This document shows, in pieces, positions 46,284 through 52,357 of a stretch of 52,357 bases of DNA (the stretch's first letter is position 1; every line of letters begins with the position of its first letter). Made by a program: the position numbers and the translations under genes. The notes beneath the pieces are model-generated. The model saw only the letters and a list, made by a program, of their open reading frames with translations. It was not told the DNA's origin and searched no databases. The stretch comes from PALSA-505 sp035308365 (lineage in GTDB: Bacteria; Actinomycetota; Actinomycetes; Streptosporangiales; Streptosporangiaceae): the NCBI GenBank assembly GCA_035308365.1, contig DATGGU010000034.1:1-52357 (forward strand), read 5' to 3'.

Positions 46284-46631
46284 TTACCAGGGGCCGTAGG
46301 GGCCCTGGCTCGAACTGCCGCCGCTGCCCATCTGCTTGACCTTGGGCCGGACGTCGGTCAGGTAGACGGCGGCGGCGATGAACGCGGCGACCGGGAGGAT
46401 CTGGATCACCGACAGGTTCTTGACGTAGGCCGCGTAGCCGAGGCCGACGGCGGTGGACACGCCGAGAATGATGAGCCACAGCGGCTTGGTCTGCTTGCCG
46501 GCCGCGACATACGCACGGGATGGCCGGGTGGCCGCGTCGATCAAGGCCCAGGCCTCGACGACGAACGCGGCGAGCGCGAGCGCCTCGAAGAAATAGTTCA
46601 GCGGAGTGAACGCACTCCAGTCACTAAACAC
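46284..46631 (-). CDS. DUF2516 family membrane protein
   Basis: 115 residues from GTG 46631, ten bases after the stop of the XRE regulator gene; an alternative ATG at 46676 would overlap that gene. Three membrane helices are visible: YFFEALALAAFVVEAWALID, LWLIILGVSTAVGLGYAAY and LPVAAFIAAAVYLTDV. RPSRAYVAAGKQTKP between helices 1 and 2 is a DUF2516 signature, and the tail is Gly/Ser-rich. Function unknown. The HTH-DUF2516 order is common in actinobacteria, suggesting joint expression. Confidence 0.82.
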   Translation of the reverse strand: MFSDWSAFTPLNYFFEALALAAFVVEAWALIDAATRPSRAYVAAGKQTKPLWLIILGVSTAVGLGYAAYVKNLSVIQILPVAAFIAAAVYLTDVRPKVKQMGSGGSSSQGPYGPW

Positions 46632-46641
46632 GAACCTCAGG

Positions 46642-47169
46642 CTATCCGTTGCCGGAGGACGTTGGAACCGCCCCATCGCCGGCGTGCGCCGGTTCGGGGT
46701 GCGCCGGTTCGGCGTGCACCGGTTCGGCGTGCCCGTTCGCGGGGAGTTCCGCGGACTCGGGCAGGACCTCGGCGGTGACGGTCTTGGTGCCGTTCGCCTG
46801 GACGCCCCCGGCTGTCTGCGCGGCCGCGGTCTCGGCCCGGAACGAGTCGTAGATCTCCAGGATGATCTGCTTCTGCCGCTCGGTGAGACCCGGGTCGGTG
46901 AGCACGGCCGCGCGCACGCCGCTGTCGGAGGGGCGGTCCTCCAGGATGCCGGCCTGGATGTACAGGGCCTCGGCAGAGATCCGCAGCCCCTTGGCGATCT
47001 GCTGCAGTATCTCCGCGCTCGGCCTGCGCAGGCCCCGCTCGATCTGGCTCAGGTAGGGGTTGGAGACCCCGGCCGCCTCGGCGAGCTGGCGGAGCGAGAT
47101 CTTGGCCTGCTCCCGCTGCTGCCTGATGTACTCACCGATCGCGTTCACGTTCACGTTGACCGTCCGCAT
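46642..47169 (-). CDS. XRE-family helix-turn-helix regulator
   Basis: 175 residues from ATG 47169. GATAAT at 47181-47176, six bases upstream, marks a leaderless start. HTH_3 domain (about 11-65): EYIRQQREQAKISLRQLAEA, AGVSNPYLSQIERG, then PSAEILQQIAKGLRIS. A middle helix (TERQKQIILEIYDSFRAE) and an acidic tail with HAEP/HPEP repeats encoded by 15-bp DNA repeats (about 46683-46735) follow. It is cytoplasmic and DNA-binding; targets unknown. Probable operon with the DUF2516 gene. Confidence 0.88.
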   Translation of the reverse strand: MRTVNVNVNAIGEYIRQQREQAKISLRQLAEAAGVSNPYLSQIERGLRRPSAEILQQIAKGLRISAEALYIQAGILEDRPSDSGVRAAVLTDPGLTERQKQIILEIYDSFRAETAAAQTAGGVQANGTKTVTAEVLPESAELPANGHAEPVHAEPAHPEPAHAGDGAVPTSSGNG

Positions 47170-47175
47170 GTCTGC

Positions 47176-47181
47176 ATTATC
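47176..47181 (-). promoter_or_regulatory. -10 box for leaderless XRE regulator
   Basis: Minus strand GATAAT ends 6 nt before ATG 47169; no Shine-Dalgarno. Confidence 0.5.
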
Positions 47182-47220
47182 CCGGTTCGGCGCTTGCAAC
47201 TGCAAATCGACAGCAAGCAC

Positions 47221-48201
47221 CTAGCGGGTGAGCCAGTCCTGGGTCACCCGGATCTCGCCGACGCGTTCGCCGCCGCCGAGAACCTCGACCAGGGCGACAT
47301 CGTCGAGGGCCGCGGTGTCCACCCCTGGTTCGGTGGCCGCGCCGAGAGCGCGCAGCAGCGCGACGGTCACCGGCGGCCTGGCCCTGGCGGCCCCGTCATC
47401 CAGCTTGAACGAGCCGGCCCTGCCGTCGGCCAGGGCGAAACCCTCGACCCCTTCGGCGCCGGACTTCAGCAGCAACCCGGGCACGGCCTCCATCAGCTTG
47501 CGTTCCGGGCGCCGGCTCCCCGACGTCCAGTCCGGGTAGGCCCGCATGGCGTCGGCCACCTTGCGTTCCGGAGTCCCGGGATTGGCCAGGACCATCGCCC
47601 GGAAGGCCCGGGCGAGCCCGGTCACCGACAGGGCGAAGATCGGCGCGCCACAGCCGTCCACCCCGACCGCCGTCACCGGCTCACCGGCCAGCCGCTCGAC
47701 GGTGCGGCGGATCTCCACCTGCAGTGGGTGCGCGGGATCGCGGTAGCTGCCGGCCGGCCAGCCCGCCGCCACACAGGTGGCCAGCATGGCGGCGTGCTTG
47801 CCCGAACAGTTCATGTGGACCCGGTCGGGCTCACCGCCGCGCCGGATGAAGGCGCGCATCGCCTGCTCGTCGATGGGAACGCTGGGCGGGCACTGCAGCG
47901 CATCGGTGGTCAGCCCGGCTCCGGCGAGGATCTCGCGCACCCCGGCGATGTGGAAGTCCTCGCCCGAGTGGCTGGCCGCGGCGAGGGCGAGCAGCTTGCC
48001 GTCCAGGTCAAGGCCGCAGCCGACCATGGCGGCCGCCTGCATCGGCTTGTTCGACGAGCGGGGGAAAATCGGCTCGGTCACAGCGCCCGCCGCCACCACC
48101 GGCTGGCCGTCGGCGCCAAGGCCGACGATCGGCCCGCGGTGTGACGACTCGGCGAACCCGCAGCGGACGACTTCGGCCAGGATCGGGTTCTCAGTTGTAA
48201 T
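47221..48201 (-). CDS. Asparaginase (Rhizobium-type L-asparaginase II family), non-canonical start
   Basis: 326 residues if started at ATT 48201. Family signatures: ILAEVVRCGFAESSHRG, IFPRSSNKPMQA (Ser and Lys of the active site three apart), AAASHSGEDFH, HMNCSGKHAAML with the Cys/Lys pair, and GVDGCGAPIFAL. It should hydrolyse asparagine to aspartate and ammonia. The conserved N-terminus lies upstream of the first ATG/GTG/TTG (GTG 48099), and an in-frame TAG at 48213-48211 closes the frame, so initiation must use another codon. AGGAG at 48212-48208 is spaced six bases from ATT. The gene overlaps the BKACE stop by 11 bp, suggesting coupling. Confidence 0.82.
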   Translation of the reverse strand: MTTENPILAEVVRCGFAESSHRGPIVGLGADGQPVVAAGAVTEPIFPRSSNKPMQAAAMVGCGLDLDGKLLALAAASHSGEDFHIAGVREILAGAGLTTDALQCPPSVPIDEQAMRAFIRRGGEPDRVHMNCSGKHAAMLATCVAAGWPAGSYRDPAHPLQVEIRRTVERLAGEPVTAVGVDGCGAPIFALSVTGLARAFRAMVLANPGTPERKVADAMRAYPDWTSGSRRPERKLMEAVPGLLLKSGAEGVEGFALADGRAGSFKLDDGAARARPPVTVALLRALGAATEPGVDTAALDDVALVEVLGGGERVGEIRVTQDWLTR

Positions 48202-49042
48202 CTTCGACTCCTAGGAAGGCACGCGCCTGGTAGGGGCGCATGGGTGGTCGCTGGGCGAGTTCGGCGAACATGGCCGCACGCTGCACCAGCTCGGCGTTGC
48301 TCGCCACCGGCCTGCCGCGTGCGTAACTGATGGTGTCCTCCATGCCGACCCGCAGGTGGCCGCCCGCCGACAGCGCGGCGAGGATGACCGGCAGCGTGGC
48401 GCGGCCGATGCCGGTGGCCGACCAGGACGCCCCGGCCGGCAGCGCCTCGACGGCCTTGACCACAGTCGCGGCGTCGCCGGCCATCCCGCCGGGGACGCCC
48501 ATCACGAGGTCACAGTGCACGTGCCCGCCATAAGGCTCGCCGAGGTCGTCGAGCAGCCGGTGCAGGGTGGCCACGTGCCCGAGGTCGAACAGCTCGAACT
48601 CGGGCACGATGTGCAGTTCCTTGGTCTTCTCGTACAGCTCGCGGATGAACGGCCACGGGTTCATGAACACGTCGTCACCGAAGTTCACGGTGCCACAGGT
48701 GAGCGAGCAGCCGTCCGGGGCGGCGTCGAGCACGGCCAGCCGGTCGGAGTAGGAGTCGGTGACCGCGCCGCCGGTGGACAGCTGCACGATCAGCGTGCTG
48801 GCCTCCCTGATGGCCTGCACGGTGTCCTTGAGCTGGGCCAGGTCCAGGGTGGGACGGGCCTCGGCGTCCCTGATGTGCACATGGATGATGGAGGCTCCGG
48901 CGGCCTCGCATTCCCTGGCCGTGGCGACGAGTTCGTCGATGGTCACCGGCAGCGCCGGATGCCGGGCCTTATCGGCCTCGGCACCGGTCGGTGCGACGGT
49001 GATGAGCGTTGTGCCGGATCCGGCATGCGTGTTCGTAGTCAT
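48191..49042 (-). CDS. BKACE family beta-keto acid cleavage enzyme (DUF849)
   Basis: 283 residues. TIM barrel with LITVAPTGAEADK, the zinc motif HVHIRD (two His), LIVQLSTGG, NFGDDVFMN, PEFELFDLGH, LVMGVPGGM and the third zinc ligand in GMEDT. The family condenses acetyl-CoA with beta-keto acids such as 3-keto-5-aminohexanoate, giving acetoacetate and a CoA ester. The substrate is not readable. The asparaginase frame overlaps its 3' end, so the pair may share an amino-acid-derived pathway. Divergent from dtd, 20 bp between starts. Confidence 0.9.
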   Translation of the reverse strand: MTTNTHAGSGTTLITVAPTGAEADKARHPALPVTIDELVATARECEAAGASIIHVHIRDAEARPTLDLAQLKDTVQAIREASTLIVQLSTGGAVTDSYSDRLAVLDAAPDGCSLTCGTVNFGDDVFMNPWPFIRELYEKTKELHIVPEFELFDLGHVATLHRLLDDLGEPYGGHVHCDLVMGVPGGMAGDAATVVKAVEALPAGASWSATGIGRATLPVILAALSAGGHLRVGMEDTISYARGRPVASNAELVQRAAMFAELAQRPPMRPYQARAFLGVEDYN

Positions 49043-49062
49043 CAGGGGCAGAATGCATCCTC

Positions 49063-49488
49063 GTGCGAGCCGTAGTCCAGCGCGTGAGCCAGGCGAGCGT
49101 CACCGTGGCCGGTGAGATCACTGGGGCATTTGATGAACCTGGCCTGGTCGTGCTGGTCGGGGTGACCCATGCGGACACCAAGGAGACGGCGGCCGTCCTG
49201 GCGCGCAAGATTTACCATCTGCGGATCCTGGCCGGGGAGCGGTCCTGCGCCGAGGTGGGCGCGCCGCTGCTGGTGATCAGCCAGTTCACGCTGTATGCGG
49301 ATACCAGGAAGGGGCGCCGGCCGTCCTGGCTGGCTGCGGCGCCAGGGCCGGTGGCGGAGCCGCTGGTGGAGGAGTTCGTGGCCGCGCTGCGTGAGCTCGG
49401 CGGGCGGGTGGAGACGGGAGTGTTCGGCGCGATGATGCAGGTGGCGCTGGTCAACGACGGCCCGGTGACGCTGATCCTGGACGCCTGA
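49063..49488 (+). CDS. dtd: D-aminoacyl-tRNA deacylase
   Basis: 141 residues from GTG 49063. Signatures: MRAVVQRVSQASVTV start, LVGVTHADT, the SQFTLYADTRKGRRPS motif and the C-terminal NDGPVTLILDA (cross-subunit Gly-Pro). It removes D-amino acids and glycine from tRNA in the cytoplasm. CAGAAT eight bases upstream may be its -10, giving a leaderless mRNA; that promoter would lie at the very start of the divergent BKACE gene. Confidence 0.96.
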   Translation: MRAVVQRVSQASVTVAGEITGAFDEPGLVVLVGVTHADTKETAAVLARKIYHLRILAGERSCAEVGAPLLVISQFTLYADTRKGRRPSWLAAAPGPVAEPLVEEFVAALRELGGRVETGVFGAMMQVALVNDGPVTLILDA

Positions 49489-49502
49489 GCCTGGGTTCGG
49501 CA

Positions 49503-50375
49503 TCAGAGGGTGCCGGGGGCGGTGCTCCCCGGCCGGGAGCCGTCCGCCCCGGCGGTGGCCTTCCCGGCGGGCAGGCTGAGATGACGCCGGGTGAACGCCA
49601 GCGACTCGGCCAGGTCGGCCAGCCGTTCCTCCTTGGACAGCGCGCGGCGGGTGTTCACCTCCAGCACCACCATGCCCGGGTATCCACCGGCGGTGAGCGA
49701 ATGGAGCAGTTCGGCGCAGGGCTGGCCGCCCCGGCCAGGGACGAGGTGCTCGTCCGGCGGTATGGCCAGGCCGGTCCCGTCGGCCATGTGAACGTGCGCC
49801 AGCCGGCCACCGAGCGCGTCCGCCATGGCGAGCGCGTCCGAACCCGACGCCGCGGTGTGGGAGAGGTCGAGCGTCACGTTCGGGTAGTCCTGGCCTACCG
49901 GATCCCAGTGCCGTGCGTAGGGCACCACCTCGGTCGCCCGCGCCCGGAGCGGGTACATGTTCTCGACGGCGAAGATCACGTTTGTTTCCTCGCTCATCCG
50001 GGCCAGCCCGGCCTCGAAGTCGCGGGCGTACTCCCGCTGCCAGCGGAACGGCGGGTGCAGGACCACCACGCGTGCGCCCAGCTTCTCCGCCACCTCCTGC
50101 GAGCGGCGCAGCTTCCCCCAGGCGTCGCGCCCCCAGACCCGCTGGGTGAGCAGCAGCGACGGCGCGTGCACGGCGAACACCGGGATCTGGTGGTAGTCGG
50201 ACAGCCTGCGCAGCACATCCACGTTCTGGCTCACCGGGTCGGTGTAGACCATGACTTCGATGCCGTCGTAGCCGAGCCTGGCGGCCGTCTCGAACGCGTC
50301 CGGCGTGCTGTCCGGATAGACCGACGAGGTGGATAGCGCGACCGGTGTGCGCGGTCCCCCGGCGGTCTCAGTCAA
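49503..50375 (-). CDS. Sugar phosphate isomerase/epimerase-type TIM barrel protein
   Basis: 290 residues from TTG 50375 with GAGGGAGAG upstream. AP-endonuclease-2/xylose-isomerase-like barrel: VALSTSSVYPDSTPDAF, LGYDGIEVMV, FAVHAPS, VVLHPPFRW, IFAVENMYP, TLDLSHTAASG and LAHVHMADGTG supply the His/Glu/Asp metal ligands on successive strands. Reaction unknown (isomerase, epimerase or endonuclease-like). Common next to radA in actinobacteria. The tail after about 265 is low complexity. Convergent with dtd, divergent from radA. Confidence 0.82.
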   Translation of the reverse strand: MTETAGGPRTPVALSTSSVYPDSTPDAFETAARLGYDGIEVMVYTDPVSQNVDVLRRLSDYHQIPVFAVHAPSLLLTQRVWGRDAWGKLRRSQEVAEKLGARVVVLHPPFRWQREYARDFEAGLARMSEETNVIFAVENMYPLRARATEVVPYARHWDPVGQDYPNVTLDLSHTAASGSDALAMADALGGRLAHVHMADGTGLAIPPDEHLVPGRGGQPCAELLHSLTAGGYPGMVVLEVNTRRALSKEERLADLAESLAFTRRHLSLPAGKATAGADGSRPGSTAPGTL

Positions 50376-50483
50376 GGTCTCTCCCTCGCTCCTGGCACGT
50401 TCCTGGCCGCGAATGCTTCTCGCGGCTAGCTTATGCCGAACCTCAGCGGCGTCCGTTCAGCTCTCACTGTCGTACCCCTGGAT

Positions 50484-50489
50484 TAGCGT
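50484..50489 (+). promoter_or_regulatory. -10 box for leaderless radA
   Basis: TAGCGT ends 7 nt before ATG 50497; no Shine-Dalgarno. Confidence 0.4.
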
Positions 50490-50496
50490 GCTGCGC

Positions 50497-51921
50497 ATGG
50501 CGAAGACATCGGCCGGTTCGGCGACGGCGGCCTTCCAGTGCACGGTATGTGGCTGGCGGACGTCCAAGTGGGCCGGACGGTGCGGGGAGTGCCAGGAGTG
50601 GGGAACGGTCGAGCAGACCGGGGCTCCGGTACTCCCCCGGGCCGGGCTGGTGCCGGCCGGCCCGGGGCAGGTGAGCACCCCGGCCGTTCCGATCGGGCAG
50701 GTGGATGCCACCGCGGCCGGGCCCAAGCCGACCGGTCTCGGCGAGCTGGACCGGGTGCTCGGCGGCGGCCTGGTTCCCGGAGCGGTGATCCTGCTGGCCG
50801 GGGAGCCCGGGGTCGGCAAGTCCACCCTGCTGCTTGAAGCCTGCGCACAGGCGGCAAACTCGGGACCGGTGCTGTACGTGACGGCCGAAGAGTCGGCCGG
50901 CCAGGTGCGGTTGCGCGCCGACCGGGTCGGCGCGATCCACCCCAGCCTGTTCCTGGCCGCGGAGACCGGGGTGGCCGCGCTGCTGGGGCACGTCGAGGCG
51001 GTGCGGCCCGGCCTGCTGATCGTCGACTCGGTGCAGACCGTGGCCGCGCCCGAGGTCGAGGGCGTGCCCGGCGGGGTGACCCAGGTGCGTGCCGTGGCCG
51101 CCGCCCTGACCGCCGTCGCCAAAGAACGCATGATGACCACGGTGCTGGTCGGGCACGTCACCAAGGACGGCGCCATCGCCGGGCCCCGCGCGCTGGAGCA
51201 CCTGGTCGACGTGGTCCTCTACTTCGAGGGCGAACGCCACTCACAGCTGCGGATCGTGCGCGCGGTCAAGAACCGGTACGGCCCGACCGACGAGATCGGG
51301 TGTTTTGACCTGGGAGAATACGGCCTGATCGGGCTGCCAGACCCGAGTGGCCTGTTCCTCTCCCAGCGCGTCGAACCGGTGCCAGGGACCTGTGTCACGG
51401 TGGCGCTGGAAGGCCGCCGCGCCCTGGTGGCCGAGGTCCAGGCGCTCACCGGATACAACCCGGCGGAATTGCCGCGCCGGGTCACCTCCGGCCTGGACGC
51501 CGCCCGGCTGGGCATGCTGGTCGCCGTGCTGAAGCGCAGGACCCGCCTCAAGCTGGCCAAGCACGACGTGTACGCGGCCACGGTCGGCGGGGTCAAGCTG
51601 TCCGAGCCGGCCGTAGACCTGGCCATGGCATTGGCGATCGCGAGCACGACCGCCAACCTCAGCATTCCCGGTGACGTGGTGGCCTTCGGCGAGGTCGGCC
51701 TGGCCGGCGAGGTGCGCCGGGTCCCCGGCCTGGCCCGCCGGATAGCCGAGGCCAGCAGGCTCGGCTTCAAGCGCGCGATCGTCCCCGCCGCCTCGGGTGC
51801 CCTGCCGCCCGCCGGAGAAGCAGACCCGGCCGAGCAGACCGAGCCCATGGAGATCCGGGAGGTCGCCAATGTGACGGCCGCCATAGCGGTAGCCCTGGGC
51901 GACTGCGCCCTGGACGATTAG
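50497..51921 (+). CDS. radA: DNA repair protein RadA/Sms
   Basis: 474 residues. Zinc finger CTVCGW...CGEC (about 15-33), RecA-like ATPase with Walker A GEPGVGKS (about 102-109), YVTAEES, Walker B LLIVDSVQT and the RadA-specific KNRYG motif. The C-terminal Lon-protease-like domain (about 300-465) has GGVKLSEPAVDLAMALAIAS and FGEVGLAGEVRRV. It is the DnaB-like helicase/branch-migration factor of homologous recombination. ATG 50497 was chosen by homology; an upstream frame exists from 50329. Probably leaderless. Confidence 0.96.
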   Translation: MAKTSAGSATAAFQCTVCGWRTSKWAGRCGECQEWGTVEQTGAPVLPRAGLVPAGPGQVSTPAVPIGQVDATAAGPKPTGLGELDRVLGGGLVPGAVILLAGEPGVGKSTLLLEACAQAANSGPVLYVTAEESAGQVRLRADRVGAIHPSLFLAAETGVAALLGHVEAVRPGLLIVDSVQTVAAPEVEGVPGGVTQVRAVAAALTAVAKERMMTTVLVGHVTKDGAIAGPRALEHLVDVVLYFEGERHSQLRIVRAVKNRYGPTDEIGCFDLGEYGLIGLPDPSGLFLSQRVEPVPGTCVTVALEGRRALVAEVQALTGYNPAELPRRVTSGLDAARLGMLVAVLKRRTRLKLAKHDVYAATVGGVKLSEPAVDLAMALAIASTTANLSIPGDVVAFGEVGLAGEVRRVPGLARRIAEASRLGFKRAIVPAASGALPPAGEADPAEQTEPMEIREVANVTAAIAVALGDCALDD

Positions 51922-51934
51922 GACCGGGGCCGAG

Positions 51935-52093
51935 GCGGCCAACCATGCTTGCCGACCTTCGATCGGCTGCGCCGTGGGCCCGCAGTGCTTGCCCGGGGGG
52001 GCCGAGCCCCCCGGACCCCCACGAGCGGGGCTGGGGGTTACCACTTACGGATGGGCGACCCCCCGGACCCCGGTGTGACGGCTGCGCCGCCAC
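51935..52093 (+). repeat. Two-hairpin intergenic repeat, copy D
   Basis: Begins GCGGCCAACCATGCTT 14 bp after the radA stop. Stem 1 GCCGACC-TTC-GATCGGC (51951-51967, one mismatch), spacer TGCGCCGTGGGCCCGCAGTG, stem 2 CCGGGGGG/CCCCCCGG (51993-52014), then ACCCCCACGAGCGGGGCTGG, and a tail ending GGTGTGACGGCTGCGCCGCC. Confidence 0.8.
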
Positions 52094-52136
52094 AAACCGT
52101 GCGGCTGTCTGCCCTGCTCGGTCAGCAGGTGCCGAC

Positions 52137-52293
52137 GCGGCCAACCATGCTTGCCGACCTTCGATCGGCTGCGCCGTGGGCCCGCAGTGCTTGCCCGGGG
52201 GGCCGAGCCCCCGGACCCCCACGAGCGGGGCTGGGGTTTGCCATTTGCGGTGGGACGACCCCCGGACTCCCGGTGTGACGGCTGCGCCGCCAC
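52137..52293 (+). repeat. Two-hairpin intergenic repeat, copy E (tandem duplicate of D)
   Basis: Near-identical to copy D, 202 bp further on, including both stems (52153-52169; 52195-52214) and the GGTGTGACGGCTGCGCCGCC tail. The 43 bp between copies and the last 64 bp of the window (52294-52357) show no gene. Confidence 0.85.
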
Positions 52294-52357
52294 GGAGCCG
52301 GCTCGCTCCGGCTATGTGCTGGCCGTTATGAGCGGAGGATGAAGACCAGGGTCTGGG

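Noticed and set aside
52318..52357. Start of a new gene at the right edge (ATGAAGACC after GGAGG)
   Set aside because: The GGAGG directly abuts the ATG and only a few codons are in the window, so it cannot be supported.

Overview
This is a chromosomal window from a high-GC actinomycete. The evidence is the strongly GC-biased third codon position, the frequent GTG/TTG starts, a MerR-type HspR encoded inside a dnaK-grpE-dnaJ operon with a HAIR-like operator, and actinobacteria-typical families (DUF3151, DUF2516, an EtfD-like Fe-S oxidoreductase, HisC2/Pat). The gene set dnaK-grpE-dnaJ-hspR, clpB, pyrE, fba, DUF3151, purA resembles the Mycobacterium Rv0350-Rv0384 neighbourhood in compact form. 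Genus cannot be assigned. No phage, IS element, CRISPR array, rRNA or tRNA was seen; this is mostly a housekeeping region.

Layout. 1-5.4 kb: an N6-adenine methyltransferase running off the left edge, a sigma-region-4-only ORF, an AsnB-like enzyme lacking the catalytic cysteine, and a crotonase/SDR pair. 5.4-12.2 kb: MFS exporter, KamA-family radical SAM enzyme, divergent PlsX, ArgS. 12.3-15.6 kb: anchored proline-rich protein plus an OmpR-type two-component system. 15.8-18.9 kb: EtfD-like electron-transfer protein and decayed gene fragments (S8 peptidase tail, ECF sigma head). 19.0-26.1 kb: heat-shock block. 26.1-31.3 kb: TPR protein, NYN-domain protein, NAD(P)-binding epimerase-like protein and a DUF3344-like protein, with tandem repeats between them. 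31.4-39.4 kb: pyrE, fba, DUF3151, purA, purD-purB and murA. 39.4-52 kb: a regulator with a C-terminal winged helix, a second epimerase-like protein, pat, macrodomain, BlaI/M56 pair, AlaX, DUF2516, XRE regulator, asparaginase II, BKACE, dtd, TIM-barrel isomerase and radA.

How the genes work together. Chaperones DnaK/GrpE/DnaJ/ClpB form one stress module autoregulated by HspR. PyrE, PurA, PurD and PurB serve nucleotide synthesis. The SDR and crotonase look like beta-oxidation steps whose electrons could reach the respiratory chain through an EtfD-type enzyme. AlaX, Dtd and ArgS are translation-fidelity functions.

Most notable: (i) an interspersed intergenic repeat family (27.2, 37.9, 39.7, 52.0 and 52.2 kb), always downstream of a gene and in its sense orientation, with a stem that shows compensatory base changes; (ii) an AsnB with Ser2 for Cys2 and Asp76 for the oxyanion-hole Asn; (iii) an asparaginase whose conserved N-terminus can only be made from a non-canonical start, with a good Shine-Dalgarno before an ATT codon; (iv) several different tandem repeats between genes, one a four-tract G-quadruplex motif; (v) many starts with a TANNNT box 6-8 nt upstream, suggesting leaderless transcripts.
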